Positions 12,850-24,600 of a stretch of 64,000 nucleotides of DNA are shown here, piece after piece. Both the position numbers and the translations under genes were made by a program. This stretch comes from Vitellaria paradoxa (Eukaryota; Streptophyta; Magnoliopsida; Ericales; Sapotaceae), in contig CM034238.1 in assembly GCA_019916065.1 (NCBI GenBank), forward strand, positions 24,047,246 through 24,111,245. The letters are read 5' to 3'. The notes beneath the pieces are model-generated. The model was not told where the DNA came from and did no database searches. It saw only the letters and a list, made by a program, of their open reading frames with translations. Positions within the stretch are counted from its first letter, which is position 1, and each line of letters opens with the position of its first letter.

Positions 12850-15800
12850 ATGGGGAACAAAAAGCAATTGTTGTTGTTAGCCTTTCTTCTAATCTTTCTT
12901 AATTTCCACGTTTCAGAAGTAGCTGCTGGATCAGAGAGCTCGAAGCACTTTGTGCTAATCCATGGGTCTTGCCATGGTGCTTGGTCGTGGTACAAGCTTG
13001 TCCGGCTACTGAGATCATCGGGTTCTAGTCACAAGGTCTCAGCTCTGGATCTAGCTGCTTCTGGGATCAACCCAGATCAGGTGAATGAAATCCCATCAAT
13101 CCTTGATTACTTAAAGCCCTTGACGGACTTCATGGAATCTCTTCCTCAACACGAAAGAGTCATCCTCGTAGGCCATAGCCTTGGTGGCTTGGCTATTTCT
13201 CATGCCATGGAAAATTTTCCCGATAAAATTTCTGTTGCTGTCTTTGTCACTGCCATGATGCCTGGTCCAACTCTCAACATCTCCACCCTCTTCGAAAAGG
13301 TGCCTCGATAATTTTTTTCCTACTTTCCTGAAAAGTTATTATAATAACGTGGTAATAATAAGTGACTGGATTAAGAATTTTGGGTAAGAAAGAACTAATA
13401 TAAAAAATTTTATATCGAGTGGAAAGAAAAATAAAATTTTATAATTTTTGGGAAATACTAAATTATATGAAAATATCTTAAAATTTATGAGGATATCAAA
13501 AAATTTTCAAAACTTAAGGGGGGCAAACACTATATTATATAAAAAAAATATTAAAATTTACGAAGGTATTAATCGATTTTCAAAACTTGGGGGTTGTATC
13601 TCTTCTCGTCCTTTTAGGATCGCCTGTAGTAATAATAATTATGTAGTGGGGTTAAAAAAAGAAAATGTTATTATATGGAACTATCAGTTCCTTTTACAAT
13701 CGATGTAAGACATTTCAACAATCTTTCCTTTCACATATCGGATCTTAAGTCAGGGAGAGTGATGACCTATTCATCCTAATGGACTAGTACACCTAGGATT
13801 TGTACCACTTGTTGGGTGATCTTGAGCGTATCTCCTCCCAAAAGCTAATTTTTAGGATGATACTTTTTCTACACTTTTATACTGACTACTAACCTTTTCA
13901 CAATCAATGTAGAACACCCCAACAATTATTTGATCGAAAAGTACATGACTTCCAATTAGTTTAAAAATCAATATATAATCCTTCGTGATTTAAGGAAAAG
14001 TAAATTGAACGAATGTATTAAATTTAACAAGATTTGTGTCTTATAAGTCAAAATTTATTGAGAATTTTTTTTTTTTTACAAAAAATAAATATATAAAAGT
14101 ACATTCTTATTTATTTTTATGTTAAAATAAAATTTTATTTTATTTTTTAAAGCAACTCAATTTGTCTTTATTTTTTCAATAATATTCTTTAGACAACCAT
14201 GTATGATCCTATATAGTAAATTTAACATTTTTTTGACAATTTTACACTTTAGTTTAAATTACAAGCGAGTTATATATTGATTTTTAAACTAAATGGCATC
14301 ATATATTTTTTGTTCGAGCCTGATTATGCCTAATATTTTTATAATAAAACTTCACTTAGTTAGTAGTTATTTAAAAAAAATAGTCATAATGCATCTAAAT
14401 CATTCTAATTAATATTACTCATTAAAAATTCTAATTGTATAGTGTTGCACAGGTTATAAATATGCCACGTTATCCTAATAAAAATTTTTGACAAAATTTT
14501 ATGGGTTTTGCTCATTTATTATAATAGACTATTCAACACAAAGTTGTCAACTCAGCCCTAACTTTCTTCATTTCTTTGTGTTCATACCATATTTGTTCTG
14601 CTATAGTCGCTCAGTGTACAGGATTCTCAACTAGATAGCCGCTATACATATGACAACGGACCTGATAAACCTGCAACAACTTTTATTTTTGGGCCGTTAT
14701 ACTTGGAAGAAAAAGTTTATCAACTCAGTCCACCTGAGGTAAGAAATTGATAAACACTTTTTACTAAATCCCACTTTTAAGTTTAATATTTTAATTATAA
14801 TAATTAAGAATTTATATTTTAATTTATTACAATATTAATCGGGTTAATGAAACTCTTATTAAATAGGTCAATCTAACAACTAATAGATGACAAATTTGTC
14901 AACAAAGACTAATATATGAGACAAACCAATACTAAAAGTTATGAAAGTTGTAAAAAATTTGCCAAAACTTGTTATAAATTGGCAGAAGTTGTGAGTATTC
15001 CATATAGGCTCTAACATTCTAATATATTAAAAACATTGGTTCTTAATTATTATAATAAAAAAGGATACCTAAAATGGGATTCGGTAAAAAGTTTAAGGTG
15101 TAAATTTTAATTTACTCTTAAAACTAGAGATGAGCAACATTAAATTAAAAAACCAGGATTGATTCAATTTGTCTGTTGATTCGTTTTGAGTTTTTTTTTT
15201 TTTTTTTTATTTGGTTTCTTATTGTTAATATACTTTTATTAGTATAATTAAAATCAATAGGTTAAATTAATATTTATAAATTTATAAACGGAATTTGCTT
15301 CTATTTGGTTCCTTACATAAATTCAATTACAATGAGAATGATTAAACTTCGATTGGATTCAATTTTTGCCAAAAATTGAAGCAAAAAAACCCTGTGCTCA
15401 CCCCTGGTAAAAACAAAAAGAGATGCTATGTATAGTTATAGTTAACCATACTCTCAATTTTCTATTTGGTGTGGGCCTAAGACAGATAACTCAAAAATTT
15501 AATATTAAGATTACACGGTTACAAAACATGGTTCTAAAAACTGTATGCAGCGTTGAAAAGACTTTTTGGGTTAATTTATGTAGGATGTGGATCTGGCAAC
15601 AACGTTGTTGAGGCCCATATGGCTATACAGCCAAGAGAACATGTCCAAGGAGCTAGTGTTTTCTAGCAAGAAGTATGGTTCGGTTAGGAGAGTTTTTGTA
15701 ATATCAGAGGAAGACAAGGTACTCAAGAAGGAATTTCTACAATGGATGTTGGAGAAAAATCCACCAGATCAAGTTGAAGAGATCAAAGGATCTGATCATA

Positions 15801-15868
15801 TGGTTATGATGTCTAAGCCTGTTGAGCTCTGTGTTCTTTTATGGGGCATTGCTGAGAAGTATTCTTAA
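12850..15868 (+). CDS. Methylesterase-family alpha/beta hydrolase (SABP2/MES-like; 3 exons, 288 aa)
   Basis: This is a member of the plant methylesterase / salicylic-acid-binding-protein-2 / hydroxynitrile-lyase-like family. Such enzymes typically hydrolyse methyl esters of hormones (salicylate, jasmonate, indole-acetate) or related esters. Exons are 12850-13299, 14607-14738 and 15584-15868, all GT-AG and phase 0, with no internal stop. The oxyanion-hole motif LIHGSCHGAWSWYK is at about 36-49. The nucleophile is S110 in GHSLGG, with candidate acid D238 (SEED) and base H266 (GSDH), so the triad is complete. Unlike most family members, which begin almost directly at the catalytic domain, this one has about 27 extra N-terminal residues: two lysines, a leucine-rich core, and small residues at VAAG. 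That looks like a secretory signal peptide. The start is the only in-frame ATG downstream of the TATA box. The substrate is not predictable. Confidence 0.92.
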
Positions 15869-16598
15869 TTGTTGATGACAAATTGGCTATCACAAGGAGG
15901 GAAAACACTGAATTTAAAATGTCACTAAGTGTCTGTAATAAATTAATTTTGAAGCACTATTGAGTTGCCTACTCAAAACCCATCACCTACGTAGCTTGCA
16001 ACCACCACATTCTGAAAAGTTTTAAGAGTACAACTAATTAGATATGAATTCCAGAACAGACAATTTTATGTTTTTCTTTAAAAGAAAACATAAAATACAA
16101 AAATGAAGAATGCATAGTGCTCATTCATCGTGGGTGTGTATGAGTATTTGTATTGTGAAATTTTAGACAGCATGTAGCATAGTATTTATCACTCGAATGC
16201 ATCTTCATAAAACATACAAAAAGTAAAACATTTATAATTTATTCAGATCCTTAATTGGTAAGTTTGTTAGTCATTTTTATTTAAGCTTCCACCTCGTTCT
16301 GCATATCATATACATACATAGGGTATTACCATGTGTAACAAAAGGAAAAATAAAAATAAAAATAAAAATAAAGATTTTTGCTCATTAAACTTGGTTACAA
16401 AATATTAATGGGTAGTTGGTCTTTTTTTGTCTAAACATATTATTATTTCAAAAAAAAAAGTAAATATTTAAAAAGTGCAACTAAAATCTATGTTATAATT
16501 AAAGTGTATTCATGTAGATTTAATATTTTGAAATAAAAGATTAGAGGAGTTTCATATCATTCTAATCAACTTCTTTTGATATATATATTGTTATATAG
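15869..16598. other. 3' flank of the methylesterase
   Basis: The probable 3' UTR has a candidate AATAAA at 15937-15942. AT-rich sequence follows, with short A-rich repeats (AAAAATAAAAAT near 16,350). No gene is seen. The last five bases (TATAG, 16594-16598) are the left target-site duplication of the adjacent solo LTR. Confidence 0.5.
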
Positions 16599-17503
16599 TG
16601 TTCGGCAGCAAAATTTACCGCTGGAACTGCTGACCACGCCAACCGGAAATGCAATCGACGACCTGCCGAACAAATACAGAAAGAAAGGTTACGGCCGGAG
16701 TGGAGGACTCTGGCCAGAAAACTCTCCGATGCTTAAGTCAGCAAGTCACTCAAAGAAAGAAGCTTTTCAGAAAAGAAATGAGTAAAAGCTTAAGTTGGCA
16801 ATAGTCAGCTTACCTTAATTATTCAATGGAATGTCCTATTTATAGTAATATGAACAGTAATAAAATATACCTGTGATCTGACATCACTCAGCTTGCATGC
16901 ACCTCTTTTCCTTCTCTTCCTTAAATGCCTTCCACCGCTCATTTAATGTCTCATATCTTTCATTAAATACTCCACACCTTTCATTTAATGCTTCTGGTAG
17001 TTAAACACGGCAATATAGTCAGAATTTCGTGGTTAAACTGTCTACCTGTCACATCCGTCAACTACTAATAACGAAGTGAACTGAGCTAGTTTCTTCCTCA
17101 GAGATAAATACCTAGTTCAGTCATAACTACGGTGTATTTATGGTTATAAGCCCTCTTTAAGGCTGTGGGTCACAGGCTCAGCATTTACTAGCCGCCAATC
17201 GATGAGCCAAACAAACTAGCTATTGAGGTCCTCAGCTATAGCCACGTAGCAACATACTATTCATAGGTGCTAAGGTTCAGGGTATCCTTTGGAATATTAA
17301 CCCTAAGACGTGTATTCTTATATAACACTCACGTGAAACTCTCGTGGTATCAATCAGCTGTTCAGCGGAACGCCACGTGTCATGACGCAACATGCTCGGT
17401 GAATGACTACGTGGCTCACACAAATATGCTCGGCACTGGGCCACGTGGCGCCTTGACTACACTTGTTCGGCATCCGTACATCTAAGTATTATTTTGCACA
17501 ACA
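16599..17503. mobile_element. Solo LTR, 905 bp, with TATAG target-site duplication
   Basis: The segment starts TGTTCGGCAG and ends TTTTGCACAACA (TGTT...AACA), bounded by the same 5-bp direct repeat, TATAG, at 16594-16598 and 17504-17508. It is clearly richer in G+C than its surroundings and contains no gag-pol. This is the classic footprint of an LTR retrotransposon reduced to one LTR by recombination between its two LTRs. Its length fits Ty3/gypsy or a larger copia family, but the superfamily cannot be assigned without internal sequence. Short open frames within it are not genes. Confidence 0.85.
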
Positions 17504-17508
17504 TATAG

Positions 17509-17907
17509 CATTATTTTTTAATAGATAAACGGCATGGGCTAACTAATTAATATATATAATTCGATCCCCACCAACTAAAATGCATATAATTTATTAAGAT
17601 GGGCATATAACTTCCATCTTAGCTAGGAATATGAATGAGTTAGCCAAGCTATTCAATGGGCTATCTTTGATTAAAAAAAAAAAAAGAAAGAAAAAAATTA
17701 AAGGATATAATTACTGAAATATAATCAAGGAAGAAAACCAACAAGAGGGATTACATTGTGAGTTAGGTTTGTGAAGACAGATGAGCTTTGATGGATAACT
17801 GTATCCACTGCCTCGATGAATGCCAACACAAATTCTATGACCAATTTCACCATCGCCATATACAATTCCAATCTCTGCATGACCATCACTCCAAATACAC
17901 GAGTCTG
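17509..17907. other. Intergenic DNA between the solo LTR and the tandem duplication
   Basis: AT-rich sequence with a poly(A)/AAAG tract near 17,680-17,700. Overlapping minus-strand open frames (about 63 and 74 codons) run through 17,711-17,935. One is hydrophobic, but I recognise no family and see no supporting signals, so no gene is called. Confidence 0.4.
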
Positions 17908-18257
17908 AAACTTCACCCTTCTTCAAGTGCCCCACTTCTCTCCTCCATTTCTAGAACACCTACACATACATACATACATATATATATATATATAAAAAGA
18001 AACGGCAAACACTATCATATTTGCTCAAAATGGCTTTTGGAAGACCACAAGGGACATATCTAGCCCTCCTCTCTCTCTTTCTCTCTCTCTCTCTCTGTCT
18101 CAAAACTTCACCCTTCTTCAAGTGCCCACTTCTCTCCATTTCTAGAACACCTACGCATACATACATACATATATATAAATATAAGGAAACGGCAGACACT
18201 ATCATATTTGCTCAAAATGGCTTTTGGAAGACCTCAAGGGACATATCTAGCCCCCCT

Positions 18258-18293
<36 letters not shown>
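17908..18293 (+). repeat. Tandem duplication, 195-bp period, each copy ending in a CT array
   Basis: Copy 1 is 17908-18102 and copy 2 about 18103-18293. Each contains CTTCACCCTTCTTCAAGTGC, TTTCTAGAACACCTAC, a CATACATACATATATA tract, AACGGCA, ATGGCTTTTGGAAGACC and finally a (CT)n array. The arrays differ in length between copies, and copy 2 has lost a few bases. The similarity is near-complete, so the duplication is fairly recent. The open frames crossing it are repeat-derived. Confidence 0.9.
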
Positions 18294-18296
<3 letters not shown>

Positions 18297-19673
18297 AATA
18301 ATAGCTATAGTCTAGAAAGTAAAATAGAGGTTAAGGACATCGCATATGATCAGATTGACAAGCAATCTTTATTTATCAAAGAAAAGTTTATGGCACATGG
18401 CCTCTTTCGATTGTTCACCTTACACTTGGGACGAGGAGAAGAAAAAAAAATGGTTGTGTTATTCAATCATTATAAACCAAATTCATTATTGAGATATAAA
18501 CAATATGCTGTTGACATTTATTTGCGACAGACAACAAGCATCTATCATTACAAGAAAAATTATTATTCATGATGTGATAAAATTATATATCCTATTGGAG
18601 TAATATTAATTTATATACAGAGGATAATATTTGGCTCCAAATTAGGTAAAGCGTATTTTAGTATTCAATATTTTCTTATTAATTTAAAATCCGTACTCTG
18701 CCTACTATTATCAATAAAAAAGAATTTCTCCTATATAGTTTAGAGATAAAATATTATTCTAAAAATTTAATTTTTCTCAAGTAGGACCAAATACCCTAAT
18801 AATGAAGATAATATTTATTTTGTAGCAATCACAATGATATTATACTTATATTTTACAATTGGAGTGTGTTTATTATGGGGTTAAAAATTGAATAACTCTG
18901 TTTGGATTGAGGGGGGGGGGGGAATAAAAAAGGGGAGGGAATGATGGTTTTTCCTGTTTGGTTCGAAGAGAAAACAAGAAAGAAGAAACGGAAGGAGGGG
19001 AAACTTTCCTTCCCCACTCGCCAAGGCGCCCATCATAAATGGTACATCCAACTTTGGGCAGAAAGAGGAAGGAGTGACAGAGGCAAAAGTGAAAAATTGG
19101 GTCTCACCTCTTTTAAAATATTTTTATACAAAATTTAAATTATAACATTCATACATGCTTTTTAACCATATGATGTCTCTGTTTAGTTTGTTATAAATCT
19201 CTAAAAATCTTTAAAAGTTATTTATTTTTTATGTCATTGTACAAATTACGAATCTATAATTTATTTTATTTTTTATCACTCCAACCATATCATGTACTAT
19301 TTAACCAAATAATATTAAGGAAATAAATTTTTCTATCTTAGAATGAAGGAATATTCAACTTTTTGTCTTTTTTTGTCCATTCATTTTTTATTATTACTAT
19401 TATTACTACCAAACAAAGCATAGATGTTATGAAAGTAATTAATATTTTTTTTACTATCACAAATTTTCACCCATTTGATCTTACTTCCTCAAATGTTAAT
19501 ATTTAAACCCACCCAAGAGGAAATATCAACCCATGTAATATATCGTCCCTGATTGTAGAGAATGGTGCGTTTTCATCCATAAAGCATGACTCACCTCTTT
19601 TTTTAAACAAACAAATTTCTAAATACTAAAACTTTTATCACCACAAGACACCTTCTTTTTATTTTTTTACGTT

Positions 19674-19704
<31 letters not shown>

Positions 19705-20379
19705 CGGTGCTTAGGTTGTTATTTTGGCCACAAATTTGTTATATACTAATCATTTTGAAGTATTTGACAAAGTGCCATCAATACAAAAAAAACACTGTTT
19801 TAAAAAGTACCTTTAGAAAATGTTGTTCAAAGCATCAATTTTTAAAAACTCTATTTGAAAAGATACTTTTAGAAAATCGCTATTTGACTCGATTAAAATC
19901 CCAATCTTTTTCTCTCCCTCAATTCTTATTCGTTTATCGCTAAACATTTCTTTCAGTCTTCTTTGTTTGAACTTAAGTGCCACCATTTTATGAGCTCACT
20001 GAAGCTCGAGTGTTCTCTTTCGCGAACTGATAAAAGCCTTAAAAGATATATTGATTCGTTTGCAGGAGAAGACGAAAGTTTGAGAAGATACGTTTGCGTA
20101 AGAAGATAAAAGTTTAAGAAGATATGTTTGCATGAAAAAATAAGAAAAAAAAAGTCAAACTTATTTAATTTATGAGTTTAGATAATTAATGCCACCTCTA
20201 CTCATGATTATTCTCTTTCAAAGCTACATAAGTCTAAATCTTTACTTTCATGAATAGGGGAGGAGCTGGACCTGGCATCAAATGAATACAGGGCATGATA
20301 ACCACAAAAGGCCAAGATTTTTTATATGATAATTGGAACATCCCTGGATTCTGAAATCACGTTCCTCCTATGTAAAGTG

Positions 20380-20413
<34 letters not shown>

Positions 20414-20516
20414 TACTTAGTGCCTGAAGCTCTTTCAATACAATAGCTAGAAAAAGTATATATATGCAATCTTATTAACCCTACTCATAGAAAGGCTATT
20501 TCAAACTCGCGACCTA
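18294..20516. other. Intergenic DNA with low-complexity tracts
   Basis: No gene is seen. A G12 run near 18,911 precedes a purine-rich patch (18,930-19,100), a long poly(T) tract lies at about 19,676-19,704, and an (AAT)n microsatellite at about 20,383-20,412. Small open frames in this stretch are short and A/T-biased. Confidence 0.5.
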
Positions 20517-20835
20517 GAGCCCGTTTGACAACTCAAAAATTAGTAAAAAATTACTTTTAGTGTGTTTGGTAAAATCACAAATTTCTCACTTTTTTGATTT
20601 GCTACAGTCCATAATTACAACTTTTTTGATTTGTTACAGTAAAAAAATATACCAAACACCCAAAAGTTATCACTTTTTTGCTTTGCTACAGTAAAAAATT
20701 TACCAAACACCCAAAAATTATTAAAAAATACTAAAAATTTCACTTGATTCAACCAAACACACAAAAAAATGCCCCAAAAAAAAAAAACCCAAAAAACTAC
20801 CAAAATTTGAGTTTTTTTGAATTTCCAAACACTCC
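20517..20835. mobile_element. MITE with CTA flanks and repeated CTACAGT motifs
   Basis: The element starts GAGCCCGTTTGACAACTCAAAAA and ends, read in reverse, GGAGTGTTTGGAAATTCAAAAA. CTA stands on both sides (20514-20516, 20836-20838). Inside are three copies of a motif like CACTTTTTTGATTTGCTACAGT (about 20,588-20,610; 20,618-20,642; 20,668-20,692) and two copies of TACCAAACACCCAAAA. Repeated GCTACAGT subterminal motifs are typical of non-autonomous plant DNA transposons, where they serve as transposase-binding sites. No coding capacity. Confidence 0.6.
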
Positions 20836-20838
20836 CTA

Positions 20839-21622
20839 ATTTGCAGTGGAGATTGATTAAATTAATTTGTTGGGTGTACATACATATACCTATATATATT
20901 TATATATATATATGTATATATAACACCTATTTTGACATTGAAATTCGAAACTGTGACCTTTTGTCAACATGGACTGCATGTCATGTTTTCTGGTAATGTT
21001 TGAGATCCAACAAGCTTGTGCAATCTCGGTAGCATTTGAAGCTTAATCCATTTCCAGAATTCACAAAAGAGATATCTCAGGTTTGGTGAAGTGCTGCTGA
21101 ATCTTTAATCCACTTCCAGAATTAGCAAAAGGGATATCTCAGGGTTGGTGTAACAGGAAACATAAACACCATTATAAAGGAAGCCAGATATAGCAATATC
21201 CTCAGGTGGTGCTGGGGAGATTTTTATAAATATGTCAAGGAATTTTTATACACCTCTGTTAAAAAAAAAAGAACAAATTAAAGAACTTGTAGAATCATAC
21301 AATCAGGAAATATATAAGTTTGAAAATATTTTTGTCAGGAAACATAGCAATACTCTTAATAAATTAAAAGATTACAAAACTGGACGGCCCGTGAAGTCAC
21401 CTTCACAACTAGCTCAGCAACCTCGTGTTCCTTCTGCATTTTGTTGCCTTTGAACTTTGTAAATTAAATGTCTACAGTTCTCTCTTTCCTAGCTGAATAT
21501 CACACGGACAACTTGTCAAGATCTACTAGTAGATTGTGTACAAATGTGACTTCCCCTTCAATTTTTTGTGAAACTGGGGGAAAAAATACTGGGGGAAAAA
21601 AAAGAGTTCTTTCTGCCTAGAG
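20839..21622. other. Region downstream of MTR4 (its 3' flank on the minus strand)
   Basis: It contains a (TA)n tract near 20,890-20,925 and a pair of similar segments: AATCCATTTCCAGAATTCACAAAAGAGATATCTCAGG near 21,045 and AATCCACTTCCAGAATTAGCAAAAGGGATATCTCAGG near 21,107, a 62-bp-spaced diverged duplication. The part next to 21,622 is the probable 3' UTR of the minus-strand helicase. No separate gene is seen. Confidence 0.5.
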
Positions 21623-24600
21623 TTACAAGTACAGAGACGCGGCAAAGACAATGTCTCTCTTAATCTTGGAAACAGCATCCTGGAATTTTGCTTCGAGCTC
21701 AGATTCTCCGATAGATTTTGCTGCTTGTATTAGCTGCTGAAGAACTTCTTCGAGCCTCCTGATAGCCCGGATCAAGCTGCCCTCAAAGACTTGAGTTATT
21801 TCCATGATCTCATAGAATTTTGAACCTTTTGCCCAAGCATACACTGCCTCCATGATATCTGGCCGGAAAGAGCTTGCAAAATTCTCAACATCGATTTGGA
21901 CCTGTGGAAGGAAATGGATGAAAGTTGATGAAGTTAACTTCCAATATGAAAGTATTCAGTGGCAGAATCAGATGCTTTAAGTCTACTACAGATGTGGGGG
22001 AAAAAAAATGGTGAACATATTATGCAAAAACATTGCACATCCTTTTATCAATTAAACTATAAAGGCAATTACTCGGGTCAACTTGGACCACAATACACCA
22101 GGTATGATCCCATCATAAAGTGCGCAAAAACAAGGAAGGTGCATCTTGTTCAAACATCCACTCATTGTAATAGGTCAATTTTGACATAAACTCAAAAATT
22201 GTATTATATTCCATTCCAAAATCCCAAATCTAAGTACCGTGATGATGTATCCTCAGACAACATAATGCCAAAAAAAAATATGAACAAGACCAAGAAAAGA
22301 TCCATAACCTTGCATTCAAGCTGGACTTTGGCAATCCTCCGCGCAGTATCTTGTAATTGTGCAAAGAGCAACTCAAGTTCATCCCTGGGCTTTTGAGCAT
22401 CCTGAAGCTTCTCTTGCCACACAAAGCAAGAAAGAAGAGATACCATCTCTTCTACCTTTATGTCCTTCAAAACCCCATTAAACATGAGTTCTGTCAAGGT
22501 CAACTCATCTGCACTACTGATTTCACAGGCAACCTTTCCCTTTAACTCCACAACATCATCACTTGTAACATATCTGCAGATTATCCCCTCCAAGAATGTT
22601 AGAATAAATTTCTTTCTCTGAATAAGCCGACTTTATCAGAATATATATAGAGAAAAGTAGAGCTACATAAGGGGCATCACCCCAAGAAGAACAATGGAAC
22701 AAGAATGGAGATTATCGAAAAACATTAGGTAAGAGCCATCAAGACAAAAAACTAAAATAGACAAAGGCAAAGCTGGAACCTAGCTAAGACACAGAGACAA
22801 GCAGTCATGAGTTTGATGACAAAAACAGAATCAAGCAGAATCATCTACTGAGTTCTCCCCAGCAGAACAGGGGCACAACAAATCTAGCGTAGCTAAGGAA
22901 AGCACAGCGACTTAGGAAGCAACAAACAAACAGCTGCTTGATGTCACAAAGGCCCAGCACACACAAAGTAGAACAGGGGCAGCATTATGGACCACTTACA
23001 ACGGCAAAAAAACCAATAATGACACAAAGAAAGCACAACCATAACAGGACCACAGCAACATTTCTACTAATCTTGCAACCAGTAGAATAAAGCACAACTA
23101 TTCTACCAGTCATGCAAACAAGTCCTTGCACATGAATAATAGAATTAGGAATGTTCCCCTCCCTATGATGATCGTAGTCCCCCTCCCTCTGTTGCCATTT
23201 ATGAAACGATGCTGTTAAAAGAGTTACCCACCATCTCACCTAAAAAACTTAAACAGTTAAGCTTTAGCGAGGGGGTAAATTTATCATTTATATTGACTTA
23301 GTTTTCTCTCAAAACACCAACATGTGGTCGAATAGTTTCTTTGAAGGAGTCAAACACGTGGGATTATTAATTTTTTTTTTTTTTTGGTTGGGGGGGGTGA
23401 TGGTAAGGTTTGAACTTTTTCCCAACTCCAATACCATGTCAAAGTTTTACCCACCATCTCACTTAAAAGCTTTAAGTTGCTTGGGAGGGCGCAACTTTAT
23501 CTTTCATATTGACTTGTTTTCACTCAACACATGTCATTATGAAAAAAACAGAATCAATAATTACTTCCACGGATCTGCTTGTCCTGTTAATTTTGTGGCA
23601 CAACACAAATTTCTTTTTCAAGTACAAATTTTACAATCTGCCAGGAAGAATGAAGCAGTTATATTTTTTTTAAGAGTCTACCGACAAGAATGAAACAGCT
23701 ATATTTCTTTATGTTTGATTGTGTTTGTGAAGAGACACTAGACAAGCATGGCTAACTAATTAAATAAAATAACATAGCACTGAAGAATTCAATCCAGTGT
23801 TTTCAATTACTGATATTGTTTTATCCAAATCCCATTGTTAGCCTTCCTTTTCTTCTTCTTCTTATTCTATTTTTTTTAAATTTAAAATTCCAATAAACAA
23901 CATAAATATGAAATAATAAAAGAAGTGTCCATAGCTTCTCAAGCCACTTAAACTCCCATGTTAAAATAATGTTTAAGCCAGATGTTGACAACTGAAATTT
24001 TGACAATAATAAGTAGTGACGGAAGTACAAATGTCACGGGCCAGGGGGAAGGGAGGGGTGTGCAAACTGCAGCAACTACATTGATTTTTGACTGGGGGAG
24101 CCAACTAAACATATTTTAAATTTTTTAGCTACAAAATGTAAGGAACCTATAGTAGTTTTTTCTTTTGGGGGGAGGCAGGCATGACCCCCCGTCAAGCTAT
24201 GGGTCCATCCTACTAATAAGTAATGTTATACATCCCTTGTTGAACCGGTTGAAGTCTTGTTACATGTGTTTGTTCTCCCATTTATTGTTGCGGCCTAAAT
24301 TTTTAAGGTGCATGGTGCACCAATTTGGTTCAATTTGTTTCACTACCCTAATCCATGTGCAAGATGATGTTGTATGTAAGGGAGGATTGTTAAAATAGCT
24401 CAATATACATAGGTGCATTTCCTAATAGTTTAAGTTTGCGAGACAATTAGTGGCTTGAGAGACAATATGTCATGTATTCAGAACACAATTTCAAATATAG
24501 CGGTAAAAATGGAAACTGCAGGTGAAGAAAATATTGGCAATTTTAACATGTTAGTCATGGTTGGAAATGTTTGTCAAGCATCCACGATAGAGTTCGTTTC

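Noticed and set aside
17711..17935. Overlapping minus-strand small ORFs, one hydrophobic
   Set aside because: No family recognised and no splice, promoter or conservation evidence; the upstream part enters the tandem duplication.
18021..18572. 183-codon plus-strand ORF
   Set aside because: It runs through the 195-bp tandem duplication and two CT arrays, giving Ser/Leu repeats; it is repeat-derived.
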